Positions 1-8,582 are shown, counted from the first letter of the stretch. The stretch is DNA of 64,000 nt from Streptomyces gossypii (GCF_025165795.1 NZ_JAJAGO010000002.1:186001-250000); one strand, 5' to 3'. The notes: generated from the letters alone by a model not told the origin. Made by a program: numbers and translations.

Positions 1-151
1 ATGCGGCAGCGGATGCCGGACCCCGGAACCAACGTGGTCAGCAGCTCGTTTTTTGCGGATTCACGCCGCCCCCTTGCACATCTTACTCTCGCACGGACTG
101 TAGACCTCTCTACAAGTCTCCGGGATTCTCGCACAGCTGACTGCAAAAAAT

Positions 152-486
152 GTGCACCTGACCATATCCGGCTCTCCGACGGGGAGTCGGCACAGCGCCG
201 ACACGGACCGGACGACCATCACCAACGGCTCCACGGACAACCTCGTCTCCAACAACGAGGCGCGGGCCACCGGCGACGACAGCTTCGCGCTCTTCTCGGC
301 GATCGACGCCCGCTACCCGATGAACGGCTTCCGGCCCGGACCGACCAGCCTTGAGGACATCACCGTCGAACGGGCGGGGGCACCTTCTGGAAGGGGCGCA
401 CCTTCCCCGGTATCCGGGCGTTCTCCGCGTCCAAAGCCTTCCGGGGAATCCGGGTGAACGCCGTCGACATCATCGACCCGACTTGA
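152..486 (+). pseudogene. Relic of a beta-helix (pectate-lyase-like) protein, C-terminal end
   Basis: The first frame reads STDNLVSNNEARATGDDSFALFSAID and then LEDITVER, the repetitive Asn-rich style of a right-handed parallel beta-helix; DDSFALFSAID resembles the TGDDALAVWANK segment of the GH87-like gene next door. The end of the protein (GTFWKGRTFPGIRAF to a TGA at 484-486) is in a different frame, so a one-base indel in the G5 run at 376-380 has broken it. No secretion signal or N-terminal domain is visible upstream. I infer a decayed extracellular polysaccharide-active enzyme; the exact family is unsure. Confidence 0.6.
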
Positions 487-493
487 ACTGGAC

Positions 494-525
494 GATGCCG
501 CCCGGGCGTGGTCCCGGGCGGCATC
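494..525. terminator. 13-bp hairpin between convergent genes
   Basis: GATGCCGCCCGGG (494-506) pairs perfectly with CCCGGGCGGCATC (513-525) around a 6-nt loop. It lies between the relic ending at 486 and the converging enzyme gene ending at 560, so it probably stops transcription both ways. No T-run, as usual in Streptomyces. Confidence 0.7.
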
Positions 526-559
526 GCCTCTGCGCCTCTCCGCCTCTCGGCCTTTGGAG

Positions 560-3529
560 CTAGTCGGCCGCCGCCTTGGCACCCCCTCCGTTGATCACGA
601 ACTGCGAGCCGGGCTCGACAAGGATGTCCCCGTCGGCCGAGTCGGTGATCGTCACGTTCTCGAGCGTCGCACTGCCACGGGCTCCGCCCATGGCGAGGAT
701 GCCGGAGCCGTTGTTGGACTTGGAGATTTTCACGTCCGTGATCTTCACGTCCGGCATGGCGCCGCCGCCGGTCTTGAACTGAATGCCGTCGTACGTCGAG
801 TCATGGATGTCGGTGTCGCGGATCGTGACACCGGGGATGTCCGGACCCTGCGCGAACAGCGTGATGGCGCCGAACTCCTGGTCCTCGTTCCAGAAGGCGC
901 CGCCCGTGCGGTAGAGGCCGTTGTTCGCGATCAGCGTCTGCCCGGAGAAGGGCAGCGGGTCGTGATCCGTCGCGAGCATGATGCCGGGGTAGTTCATCGT
1001 GTCGGAGATCAGGTTGTTCTCGATCTTGTTGCCGTACCCCCCGTACACCGCGATGCCGTTGGCGCGCCAGGGCAGCTGGACCGTGTTGTTGCGGAAGGTG
1101 TTGTCGTGGCCGACGTCCACCGAGGGGTCCTTCACGTACTTGTTGGCCCAGACCGCCAGCGCGTCGTCCCCGGTGTTGCGGAAGGAGGAGTTGAACACCG
1201 TGGAATTGCGGGTGCCGTTGGAGAAGTTCACGCCGTCCGCATAGGTGTTGCGGATCCGCATGCCGCTGAACTCCACGTTGTCGCCCGGTCCCCACAGTTC
1301 AGGGATGTTGCTGTAGTCGCGGCCGACCCACGCGGCCACGTTGGCGTGCTCGATCCACACGTTGTTGATCTTGGTGTCCTTGCCGAACCGGCCGTTGAGG
1401 CCGACCCCGCCCTCGTGGTTGCCGTCCCCGCCACGGATGGTGCCCGAGCCGAAGATGGCGAGGTCGGAGATCTTGGTGTTGTCGTCGATGTCGAAGCCGA
1501 AGTTGCCCTCGTGCGGATGGTTGATGCCGCCCGCCTCGTGCGGCGGGGTCAGCGTGTAGAGCTGGGAGTGCCACATGCCCGCGCCGCGGATCGTGACGTC
1601 ACGGATGCCCACCTGATTGAACTGGCCCCGGTTCTCTGGGTCGTCGGTGAGGATCTTCTGCTCCTGCCGCCACTGTCCGGCCGGGATCCACACGCACTCG
1701 ATGTCGCCGTTCTGGTCGGCGGTCACGGCCCGCTGGATCGCGCCGGTGTCGTCGGTCCCGTCGTTCGGGGTCGCCCCGTACTCGGTTATCGAGGTGCATG
1801 CGGCAGGCTTGCTCGCCGCCGGTGCCACCTGCTCCAGATCGACGAGATCGACGATGTAGTAGGCGGCGGAGTCGTCGGCGTCACGCTGCAGCCGGAACTC
1901 GGTGCCCGGCGGGTACGTCTGCGCGAGCAGCGCGTGCGACTCGTCGAAGAGCCGCCGTGCGTCGCCGCCCGGGGTGTTGGTCAAGCCCTCCGGACTGTCG
2001 GTGCTGCCGTAGAGCCAGCTGTGCTTGGAGGAGAGGGTCAGCTTCTGTGCGAACTCACCGTCGGCGTAGAGACTGAGTGTTGCCTCGCTGCCTCCGCCGC
2101 CCGGTGCGTCCGGGATGGAGTTGCGTACGACGATGGAATTGGACGCGCTGGTCGAGGTGAACTCCACGAACTGACCCGTGGAGCTGAGGCGTACCGACTC
2201 ACGCCCCGAGGACTCGGTGGCGAAGTTGGTGTGGCCGAAGGTGCGCTCGGCATCGGACTCGAGGAGCGTGCCCTCGTACTCGCCGTCCTCCGCCTCGTAT
2301 TCGACATAGGGCACGGCCGCCCCGCGTCCGACCACGACGGAGCGCGCGAACACGTTGTTGTCCTCGTTCGTCTCCTTCACGCTGTCGGTGGCGTCGGCGC
2401 TCGCGGTGAGCGTGGCGCCACCGCTGGTCGCGGTCCAGCTGCCGCCGATGTCGACGGTCGCCGTCCCTTGGGCGGGGATCGCCGGAGCGGTGCCGTTCAG
2501 GGTGGCGCTGCCCACCGTCAGACGTGTCACCGAGCCGGCGTCCACCGCGCTGGTCCCGCGGTTGTGGACCTTCACGGCGAACCTGACCTCCGCGCCGACT
2601 GCCGGGTTGGCCGGGTCGGAGCTGATGCCGGTGACCTCGAGATCGGGGCCCGGGCTCTGGCCGACTTTCAGTTTCGCGTCGGCGGTGCGGCTGTTGTTGC
2701 TGTCGTCCCGCTCGGGAATCGTGTCCGTCGGGTCGACGGCCGCGGAGACGGTGTAACTTCCCTGTGCCCGCTTGCCGATGGCGACCGGCACGGTCGCCGA
2801 CTCACCGGCGCCGAGCGCGGCCACCGGAGCGCTGCCCGCGACCGTGCCGTCCAGGCTGACGTTCGCCGTCGTCGCGGCCGCGGCCGCCGAGCCGGTGTTG
2901 CGCACGGTGGCGTTCACCGTTACCTCGTCGGTCTCCGTGGGCTGTGCGGGGTCCCAGGCAAGATCGGTGAGGGTCAGGTCCGGATTGGCCGCCGGGGTGC
3001 CGAGCACCTGGAACTCCGCGACCTGGCCGCCGTACCCGGAGCTGTTGCCGGAGATCTTCAGCTGTACGTCGGCGTAGCTCCCGGTGACCGGGATGGTCAC
3101 GGTGTTCTGGTTCCCCGAGGGGCTGAAGGTGTAGTCGGCACGCGCTTTCACCGAGGTGAGGCTCTCGCCGGACTGCTCGCGCCCGAGTACCTCGATGCTC
3201 TGCGTGCGCGCCGACCAGGCCGGGTCGGGGTTGAGCTTGACAACCACCGACTGGAGATCGGCGTTGGCGCCGAGCTTCACCGTCAGCGTCGACGGATGGC
3301 CGCTCGCCTCCCAGTAGGTGCTGGTGCTGTCGTCGTTGGCGTTCGTGGCGAAGTAGTTCTGCGTCGACGAAGACGCTTCGATCGGCTTGTCCAGCGCCAG
3401 ATTCGCCGCCTCGGCTTCGGGTGGCCGGGCGGCGGCTGTGCCGGAGGTCAGGGGCATGAGCCCGAGGGACAGCAATGCGGTGCTGAGCGCGGCGGTGATG
3501 AGCCGACGGCGGTGTTTCTTCCCTCTCAT
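560..3529 (-). CDS. Secreted mycodextranase-like (GH87-type) glycosidase with discoidin and CARDB domains
   Basis: 989 aa. The ATG at 3529 (MRGKKHRRR) was chosen over the longer frame because it is preceded by AGAGGA and opens a classic signal peptide (KKHRRR, hydrophobic core, cleavage near residue 34). Then come a discoidin/F5-8C module (about 42-175, NLALDKPIEASSS...), two CARDB repeats (about 183-290 and 293-400, each opening PDL), a CBM6/35-like module (about 408-530, VEYEAEDGEYEGT) and a beta-helix catalytic region (about 580-989, with GATPNDGTDDTGAIQ, DDNTKISDLAIFGSGTIRGG and HANVAAWVGRDYS). This architecture fits alpha-1,3-glucanases/mycodextranases that attack fungal wall glucan. Substrate is inference; the beta-helix class is secure. 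Confidence 0.8.
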   Translation of the reverse strand: MRGKKHRRRLITAALSTALLSLGLMPLTSGTAAARPPEAEAANLALDKPIEASSSTQNYFATNANDDSTSTYWEASGHPSTLTVKLGANADLQSVVVKLNPDPAWSARTQSIEVLGREQSGESLTSVKARADYTFSPSGNQNTVTIPVTGSYADVQLKISGNSSGYGGQVAEFQVLGTPAANPDLTLTDLAWDPAQPTETDEVTVNATVRNTGSAAAAATTANVSLDGTVAGSAPVAALGAGESATVPVAIGKRAQGSYTVSAAVDPTDTIPERDDSNNSRTADAKLKVGQSPGPDLEVTGISSDPANPAVGAEVRFAVKVHNRGTSAVDAGSVTRLTVGSATLNGTAPAIPAQGTATVDIGGSWTATSGGATLTASADATDSVKETNEDNNVFARSVVVGRGAAVPYVEYEAEDGEYEGTLLESDAERTFGHTNFATESSGRESVRLSSTGQFVEFTSTSASNSIVVRNSIPDAPGGGGSEATLSLYADGEFAQKLTLSSKHSWLYGSTDSPEGLTNTPGGDARRLFDESHALLAQTYPPGTEFRLQRDADDSAAYYIVDLVDLEQVAPAASKPAACTSITEYGATPNDGTDDTGAIQRAVTADQNGDIECVWIPAGQWRQEQKILTDDPENRGQFNQVGIRDVTIRGAGMWHSQLYTLTPPHEAGGINHPHEGNFGFDIDDNTKISDLAIFGSGTIRGGDGNHEGGVGLNGRFGKDTKINNVWIEHANVAAWVGRDYSNIPELWGPGDNVEFSGMRIRNTYADGVNFSNGTRNSTVFNSSFRNTGDDALAVWANKYVKDPSVDVGHDNTFRNNTVQLPWRANGIAVYGGYGNKIENNLISDTMNYPGIMLATDHDPLPFSGQTLIANNGLYRTGGAFWNEDQEFGAITLFAQGPDIPGVTIRDTDIHDSTYDGIQFKTGGGAMPDVKITDVKISKSNNGSGILAMGGARGSATLENVTITDSADGDILVEPGSQFVINGGGAKAAAD

Positions 3530-3633
3530 GGCGTCCTCTGTCTCATGGGGCTGAGGAGTGGGGCCTGGCAATTGCGTGAACTGACTACCGACTTTGAGTA
3601 AAATCGTCGCTCTTTTGCGGTGCCAGTACCACA

Positions 3634-3661
3634 CATTTACCACGGGTCACGGGGTTGTCAA
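3634..3661 (-). promoter_or_regulatory. Candidate sigma-70-type promoter of the GH87-like gene
   Basis: On the minus strand a perfect -35 TTGACA (3656-3661) is followed after 16 nt by TAAATG (3634-3639), about 105 nt before the ATG. The -35 is perfect and the -10 is weak, so an activator may be needed. Confidence 0.4.
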
Positions 3662-3729
3662 CGCTTCGCACATGACGGCCACCTGCCGCCGCACAACACG
3701 GCAGGTCAGCATCCTCAGTCGGACCCGGC

Positions 3730-4060
3730 GGCGGCACCCGGCGGGGCCGTGCCCACGAGCACCAAGAAAGAGCCCCCGACGCCGCGTTTCCGCAGGGCGG
3801 GGGTCAGCTGGCAAGCGGGGCCGAAGCTCAGGTACTCCGGCAGGAGCACCGGCGGCGAGTGCGTGGACACCGATGGCCGTGCGCCACGTTCTCGGCTGTC
3901 TGCACCGAATCGAAGACCGTGCTCTCCTCGACTTCACGGCCGAACAGATCGGCGAGGGCGCGGACTACCGCACGCGCGCACGCCGCGCTGGAGCCGAGCC
4001 CACGGCTGGGCGGGATCGCACAGTCGATGACCGCGTCGAGGTGCGGGCTGACGTGCGGGC
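3730..4060 (-). pseudogene. Mevalonate kinase relic (GHMP kinase)
   Basis: One frame reads PHLDAVIDCAIPPSRGLGSSAA and then TVFDSVQTAENVAHG, the ATP-binding Pro-rich loop and helix of mevalonate kinase. The continuation IGVHALAAGA (family: SGVDALA) is in another frame and FLVLVGTAPPG in the third. There is no start, no N-terminal domain and no C-terminal half. The mevalonate pathway is sporadic in Streptomyces and normally sits in terpenoid clusters; no other pathway gene is nearby, so this is a remnant of a lost cluster. Confidence 0.65.
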
Positions 4061-4180
4061 TGACGTCCACGGGCGTTGCGGCCCGCCGGGCTCGAGGGCG
4101 GCCGGTGCGCACGGGGCCGCCCGGTGAAGCCGGTCGGACCCGGGCCGACCCAGGTCCGACCGGTGGTACGGGCCGTCCGC

Positions 4181-4258
4181 TCAGGACTGCGGCCGACGAC
4201 CGTGGTTGGCCGCGTTCTTGCGGCGGGCCTTCTTCTTGCGACGCCGCTTCGATGGCAT
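4181..4258 (-). CDS. Small ribosomal protein, bL37-like (25 aa)
   Basis: ATG at 4258, preceded by AGGAGG four bases upstream; TGA at 4181-4183. The product, MPSKRRRKKKARRKNAANHG followed by RRPQS, is about half Arg/Lys and ends in the ANHG(K/R)RP signature of bL37, a tiny actinobacterial large-subunit protein. At 25 codons it is easily missed. Family assignment is from the C-terminal signature and charge pattern; it could instead be another small basic ribosome-associated peptide. Confidence 0.7.
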   Translation of the reverse strand: MPSKRRRKKKARRKNAANHGRRPQS

Positions 4259-4439
4259 GTCGCCTCCTCTCGACGGTGATGACCGCCCTACTTCTACCAC
4301 TTCACAGCAGTTTCACGCTTGCCGAGGGTGCACCCTTGCCGAGCGCGGAACCGCACCGTCGCACAAGGCTCTCCGGGGGGAAGTCCCTCGCCCTCCCCGG
4401 CCCGGTCCCTGGGTCCGCTACCCGGCCCGGTCCGGCGGG

Positions 4440-4844
4440 TCAGGGCACGCGACGAGGGTGATGGTGGCGGTAGCTCCACACAAGCAGGGCGACCAGCAGA
4501 AATCCGGAGAGGATCAGCCCCGAGCCGGTGCTCCAGCCGGCCAGCGGCAGCTCCGGCACCAGCCCCCACACCACCCCGGCGGCAACCAGTGCGGCGGCCA
4601 CGCACGCCGAGCCCACGAGGCGCCATCTCAAGGACACGCTCTCCTCGGCAGCCCGCATGGCCCGGGCCCGTACGGGGCCGACATACCGCTCCACCGCGGG
4701 GAACTCCCGGGCGAGCACCACCAGCCCCGCCAGCACCAGCAGCAGGCCGGGCCCGGGGAGGACCAGCAGCGCGGCACCGATCGCCAGCAGCACGACACCG
4801 GCCGTCAGCACCAGCAGCCGCTTGACCGACCGGGTCACTGCCAT
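4440..4844 (-). CDS. PGPGW-family transmembrane protein
   Basis: 134 aa. The ATG at 4844 has AGGAGG 7 nt upstream; the much longer open frame extending to 5510 has no ribosome site. The N-terminal hydrophobic pair contains the family motif VLPGPGLLLVLAGLVVLAREFP (about residues 28-50), then a charged cytoplasmic stretch and two more hydrophobic segments (about 78-97 and 108-125) before a basic RHHHPRR tail. Function of this family is unknown. Confidence 0.8.
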   Translation of the reverse strand: MAVTRSVKRLLVLTAGVVLLAIGAALLVLPGPGLLLVLAGLVVLAREFPAVERYVGPVRARAMRAAEESVSLRWRLVGSACVAAALVAAGVVWGLVPELPLAGWSTGSGLILSGFLLVALLVWSYRHHHPRRVP

Positions 4845-5081
4845 GTGCGGGCCTCCTGTCATTGCCGTGACATGCGGGCTCACGGTAATCCAGGCACCAG
4901 CGGGGGAGCGGCTGCCGCTCCCGGCGGGGCCCGCGCCGGCCGCCGGGCGTCCGCCGTCCGAGTCACCGGCGGGCCCCGGTGCCTCCGCCCGGAGATTCCT
5001 GGCTCCGCTCGGGGTTCCGGCCGACCGGCGAGGTCCGCCCTCGGTTACCGTGGAGGTCGCCGCTTCAGGAGGTGGACCACC

Positions 5082-5228
5082 GTGTCCGGTCTGATCAACA
5101 GGATCAAGGAGTTCAGTCGGAGCCCACAGGGGCGGAAAGCTGTCGACTCCGCCCGGCGGGCGGCTGCCGACCCCAGGAAGCGCGCGCAGGCCATGCGGCT
5201 GCTGCGGCGGCTGCGCGGTCGGCACTGA
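5082..5228 (+). CDS. Small conserved basic protein (48 aa)
   Basis: GTG at 5082 with a perfect AGGAGG (5067-5072) 9 nt upstream; product VSGLINRIKEFSRSPQGRKA... ends RRLRGRH. It looks like one amphipathic helix (LINRIKEF) followed by an Arg/Ala-rich helix. No function can be read; the strong ribosome site and the compact basic sequence argue that it is real. It is divergent from the PGPGW gene. Confidence 0.65.
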   Translation: MSGLINRIKEFSRSPQGRKAVDSARRAAADPRKRAQAMRLLRRLRGRH

Positions 5229-5373
5229 CCCGCTCCCCCGCCCGGCGACCTCCGCCCCGCCCCCGCTCCAACTCGCGGTCCCGGCCCCGCCGGAGGCGAA
5301 CTCTTGGCGTCGAGTAGGCGAACCCCTGCCCTTTTGGTATGCAGCGGGCGAATCATCTGCTGGGCTGCCGGGC

Positions 5374-6306
5374 ATGCCCTCTCTCGGCTCCACTGCCGCA
5401 GGCCGCAAGGCGCTGCGACCGATCATCCGATACCTGGACCGCCACATCGAGCGCGTCGTTCGCAAATCGAACGCCGACGAGGTCAAGGAGCTGCACTCGC
5501 GGCTCGACACGATGTCCGAAGAGCTCCAGGAGGCCCGGGTGTCCCGCTACACCCTGGAGCTGCTGTTCGGCAAGGAGGGGCGGCCCTCGCCCCGGATGCC
5601 GACCAAGGGGTCCATCGACACCCTGGTCAAGGAGGTGGAGGCCGCGACGGGGGAGCGGAACGCCCGCCCGTACGTCGCCGCGGCCTTCCGGACGCTGGCC
5701 GAGGTGGAAATGCGCGGCGTCGGCCGGATCGCCGGCGGAACGCCCAACATCCTCGGCAAGCTCGTCACCCCCCAGCTGCTCGGCCCGCCGAACGCCGACG
5801 TACTGGAGATCGGCACCCTGTACGGCCTGTTCTCCTCCGCGCTCGCCCGGCAGTTCTCGCGCAGCGGGCAGCGCTGCTCGCTGACCATCGTGGACCCGCT
5901 GGCCGAGGTGCAGCTCCAGCCCGGCACCGACAACCCCAAGGACCCCTCGGGCTCGCCGGTCAGCGAGGCTGTCGTCCGGGCGAACCTGGAACTCGCCGGG
6001 GTACCGCCGGAGCGGGTCCGCCTGCACCAGGGCTTCTCCGGCGACCCGGCTATCCGCCAGGCGGTGTCCGACCGCTCGTACGGCGTGGTCGTCGTGGACG
6101 GTGACCACTCGGCCGAGGGCGTGCGCGCCGACCTGGAGTGGGTCGAGGGGATCATCGCACCCGGGGGCGTGGTGATCGTCGACGACTACGGAGACCGCAC
6201 CTGGCCGGGGGTGAAGCTGGCGGCGGACGAGTACCTCACCGCGGAGACCCGGTTGGAGCTGGTGGGGGCCGTGTCCACGAGCGCCTTCCTGCGGGCCAAG
6301 GCATGA
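5374..6306 (+). CDS. Class I SAM-dependent methyltransferase (Methyltransf_24 type)
   Basis: 310 aa. A basic N-terminal helical region (IIRYLDRHIERVVRKSNADEVKELHSRLDTMSEELQEAR, coiled-coil-like, about 17-55) precedes the Rossmann methyltransferase fold: VLEIGTLYGLFSS is the SAM-binding motif I (about 144-156), SLTIVDPL motif II, and VVVVDGDHSAEGVRADLEW ... GGVVIVDDYGD the catalytic/metal part seen in O-methyltransferases acting on sugars or lipids. Start is uncertain: ATG 5374 lacks a clear ribosome site. Substrate unknown. It stands alone, ending at a strong hairpin. Confidence 0.75.
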   Translation: MPSLGSTAAGRKALRPIIRYLDRHIERVVRKSNADEVKELHSRLDTMSEELQEARVSRYTLELLFGKEGRPSPRMPTKGSIDTLVKEVEAATGERNARPYVAAAFRTLAEVEMRGVGRIAGGTPNILGKLVTPQLLGPPNADVLEIGTLYGLFSSALARQFSRSGQRCSLTIVDPLAEVQLQPGTDNPKDPSGSPVSEAVVRANLELAGVPPERVRLHQGFSGDPAIRQAVSDRSYGVVVVDGDHSAEGVRADLEWVEGIIAPGGVVIVDDYGDRTWPGVKLAADEYLTAETRLELVGAVSTSAFLRAKA

Positions 6307-6574
6307 GCGCGAAGCCGCTCCAGGTGCGCGTGGACGGCTGACGCGGCGGGCGGCGTCGCTTTGGGTCGCGTCGCAGCTGAGCGGTGTCTCCGCGACCGCT
6401 TCAACGAGACCACCTGTTTCCGTCCTGCTCGATCCCGCTGCCCCGACGCGGTGTGCCCACCAGTGGGCATACCGCCAGGAGCCGTTGCGGGGGCAATTCG
6501 AGACGACCACTTGAGGCACTTCTCACCAGCAGTATTCCAGAGGCTGACGAAGCCGAGGGGCCCGGTCTCCGACT

Positions 6575-6616
6575 CCCGCCGCCCGCATGCCCACCCAATC
6601 GCATGCGGGCGGCGGG
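6575..6616. terminator. 16-bp perfect hairpin, bidirectional terminator
   Basis: CCCGCCGCCCGCATGC (6575-6590) and its exact complement (6601-6616) flank a 10-nt loop and are followed on the plus strand by TTCATTT. It separates the methyltransferase and the converging TatA gene. The rest of 6307-6674 holds no recognisable gene. Confidence 0.8.
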
Positions 6617-6674
6617 TTCATTTCCCTCGCGGCAAACAGTCCGCTCGCGGTCGACCGCGACGACAAAGGGCGCG

Positions 6675-6821
6675 TCATTCGTCCCTTTTCAACGCCTTCT
6701 TCTCGCTCTTGAGGATCCGCGCCGCCTTGCCTGCCGAACGCGTGAGCTCTGGCAGTTTCTTGATTGCGAGGACGACGACGACCACGAGGAGGATCAGGGC
6801 CAGTTCACCGAAACCGAACAT
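6675..6821 (-). CDS. tatA: TatA-family twin-arginine translocase subunit (48 aa)
   Basis: ATG at 6821; an upstream in-frame extension lacks Tat character and was dropped. MFGFGELALILLVVVVVLAIKKLPELTRSAGKAARILKSE shows the full TatA layout: a short periplasmic N-terminus with FG, one membrane helix (about 6-20), a hinge KLPEL, and an amphipathic helix (RSAGKAARILKSEKK). At 48 aa it is shorter than housekeeping TatA (about 90 aa), so it is probably a second, accessory copy. The BlaI-type dyad at 6872-6887 lies in its promoter region. Confidence 0.8.
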   Translation of the reverse strand: MFGFGELALILLVVVVVLAIKKLPELTRSAGKAARILKSEKKALKRDE

Positions 6822-6871
6822 CAGGTCAGCTCTCTCCTCGGAAGGCGCGGCGAGCCGACGACGCACCGGAA

Positions 6872-6887
6872 TCTACAGCGATGTAGA
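6872..6887. promoter_or_regulatory. BlaI-type operator 1 (tatA)
   Basis: Perfect dyad TCTACA-GCGA-TGTAGA, 51 nt before the tatA start. Identical hexamer arms with the same 4-nt spacing occur at 7951 and 11095. It may also serve the gene relic starting at 6976. Confidence 0.75.
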
Positions 6888-6975
6888 AGTATCCCTGGGA
6901 GTGGGAGGACTCAACAAGCCCGCATTCCAGCCCGGTTGACCGGAAACAGTGCGCCGCACGGAGGAACAGAACAGG

Positions 6976-7422
6976 ATGACGGACCGCACGGCCGGTGTGG
7001 TTCCCACCCGCGAGATCCTGGCGCGGACGTGCCGCGGGGTCACGGAAGCGCGCTGGTTCGCCGTCACCGTCTTCACACTGATCCTCGCCAACGCCGCCTT
7101 ACTCGGAGTCCAGACGTACTCGGGGCAGGCCGAGGACTGGCAGCGCTGGTTACGCGTCGCCGAGCACACCTGCGTCGCCGCCTACGGTATCGGCGACGCG
7201 GTCCGTGCGGGCCTGGAGATCTCCCGCTGGACCATCCTCTACTACGCCTCCTACGTCCTTCTCGCTTCCTTCGTCAGAGCTCTGCCCAAGAGGGCCTACA
7301 GGTGGCTGGCGATAGTAGGCATCAGGTCCTGGAAGGTGCGGCCATTGGCCGGTTCTCCCATAGCGGACATGTGCCAGGTACCGCCGGAGCGGTGGACCTT
7401 GGCCATGATCTGGGCGGTGTAG
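6976..7422 (+). pseudogene. Internally deleted voltage-gated ion channel relic
   Basis: ATG 6976 with GGAGG upstream. TEARWFAVTVFTLILANAALLGVQTYSG matches the first membrane helix of bacterial ion-transporter channels. After about 45 residues the frame jumps to WTILYYASYVLLASFVRAL, which looks like the inner pore helix, so S2-S5 and the pore loop are gone. From about 7296 the frame merely reads antisense through terD. I therefore call it a deletion remnant, not a functional channel. Confidence 0.55.
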
Positions 7423-7877
7423 GCGCCGCCGCCGGAGAGGGTGTAGCGAGCCAGCTCCTGACCGGTGTTCTCATCGATGAGACGGCAGAAGGCGTTCTCC
7501 ACCTCGGCGAAGGTCTGGCCGGTGAAGGAGTTGACGGTGAAGACGATCTGCTCGACGTGGACGGGCACACGCGACAGGTCCACAAGAATCGACTCGTCGT
7601 CGCCGCCTTGCCCGGCACCGCCGACGAGGTTGTCGCCGGTGTGGCGGACCGAACCGTCGTCGCTGACCAGGTGCTGGAAGAAGACGACATCGACCGCCTT
7701 GCCCTCGGCGAAGAGCACCGCCGAGGCGTCGAGATCGATCTCGCGGGCCCTGAGCTTGGCAAGGAAGCCCTTGCGGGGTGCGGCCTGCCAGCCCAGCCCC
7801 ATGCGTACGACGCTGAGCCCCGGCCCTCCGGTCTTCTCCAGGCTGATCTGCTGGCCCTTGGTCAGCGTGACTCCCAC
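7296..7877 (-). CDS. terD: TerD-family (tellurite/stress) cytoplasmic protein
   Basis: 193 aa, the usual TerD length. The GTG at 7877 (VGVTLTKGQQISLEK) has AGGAGG at 7885-7890, spacing 7; the longer frame upstream is not needed. The body shows the TerD/TerX beta-sandwich pattern: ASAVLFAEGKAVDVVFFQHLVSDDGSVRHTGDNLVGG, DDESILVDLSRVPVHVEQIVFTVNSF and ENAFCRLIDENTGQELARYTLSGGG. Acidic Ca-binding residues are present (GDD, DD). These proteins act in membrane and metal stress. A BlaI-type operator at 7951-7966 lies in its promoter. Confidence 0.88.
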   Translation of the reverse strand: MGVTLTKGQQISLEKTGGPGLSVVRMGLGWQAAPRKGFLAKLRAREIDLDASAVLFAEGKAVDVVFFQHLVSDDGSVRHTGDNLVGGAGQGGDDESILVDLSRVPVHVEQIVFTVNSFTGQTFAEVENAFCRLIDENTGQELARYTLSGGGAYTAQIMAKVHRSGGTWHMSAMGEPANGRTFQDLMPTIASHL

Positions 7878-7950
7878 CGGTTTTCCTCCTGGCATTGGGG
7901 GCGGGCCGGAGAGTACCGGCCGAGTAACACACCGGCATGACCCATGTGTA

Positions 7951-7966
7951 TCTACATCACTGTAGA
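7951..7966. promoter_or_regulatory. BlaI-type operator 2 (terD)
   Basis: TCTACA-TCAC-TGTAGA, perfect dyad 73 nt upstream of the terD GTG; on the minus strand it overlaps a -10-like TAGATA. It lies in the divergent gap before the regulator gene at 8173 and could also give autoregulation. Confidence 0.75.
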
Positions 7967-8172
7967 GGACGCGAGCGGGGGTCGTAACCGGCGACGGAGG
8001 AACCGAATCAACCCACGCTCGATCAGGGCCTGACACCACCTGGCGTGGGCCCGGGCAAGAGTGGCGGCATTGGTCGGCCAAGGCGTCGTTGACGGGGCAG
8101 GACCGGCCGCACGCTTGAGTACGATGAACCACCCGCAGCAGCACGCGGGCCAGGAGGCAGGAGGCTGACGGC

Positions 8173-8580
8173 ATGACGGACCAGAACAAAGGTGGTGCCG
8201 ATCAGCATCCCCGGCGGCGCGGACAGGGCGAGCTGGAGGGACAGGTGCTGGCCGTTTTGCGCCAGGCCCCCAAGGCGGTCACCGCGGCCTGGGTCCAGGA
8301 CCGGCTGAGCGGCGATCTCGCGTACACCACGGTGATGACCATCCTGACCCGGCTGCACGCCAAGGATGCGGTCGCCCGCCAGCGGGTCGGCCGGTCCTTC
8401 GAATGGACGCCAGTCGCCGACGAGGCCGGGCTCGCAGCCCTGCGTATGCGGCGGGTGCTGGATGCCGAGACGGACCGGGGGGCGGTCCTGGCGAGCTTCG
8501 TGACCGTACTCTCGCCGACGGATGAGAGGCTGCTGCGCGACCTGCTCGTCCAAGCCCCCGGTGAGGAGGAAGACCGGTAG
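8173..8580 (+). CDS. BlaI/MecI/CopY-family repressor
   Basis: 135 aa. ATG 8173 with GGAGG 8 nt upstream. After a basic tail (PRRRGQGELEGQVLAVLRQAPKAVTAAWVQDRL) comes the winged helix of the family: LAYTTVMTILTRLHAKDAVARQRVGRSFEWTPV (about 52-85), where YTTVMTILTRL is the recognition helix hallmark. The C-terminal part would dimerise. BlaI proteins bind TACA/TGTA dyads and are released when a partner membrane protease cleaves them; such a protease gene follows 2 nt downstream. Likely targets are the three local dyads. Confidence 0.88.
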   Translation: MTDQNKGGADQHPRRRGQGELEGQVLAVLRQAPKAVTAAWVQDRLSGDLAYTTVMTILTRLHAKDAVARQRVGRSFEWTPVADEAGLAALRMRRVLDAETDRGAVLASFVTVLSPTDERLLRDLLVQAPGEEEDR

Positions 8581-8582
8581 TC

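Noticed and set aside
99-114. TGTAGA-CCTC-TCTACA inverted repeat, using the hexamers of the BlaI-type operators
   Set aside because: The arms are in the opposite order (TGTAGA first), so it is not the same operator, and it precedes only a pseudogene; likely chance or a different regulator.
554-3601. 1015-codon plus-strand ORF opposite the GH87-like gene
   Set aside because: Shadow of high-GC coding DNA: Val/Gly/Arg/Asp-rich with no domain, while the minus strand has a signal peptide and recognisable modules.
4845-5510. Long N-terminal extension of the PGPGW gene
   Set aside because: Pro/Gly/Arg-rich read-through opposite other genes; AGGAGG sits directly before the ATG at 4844.
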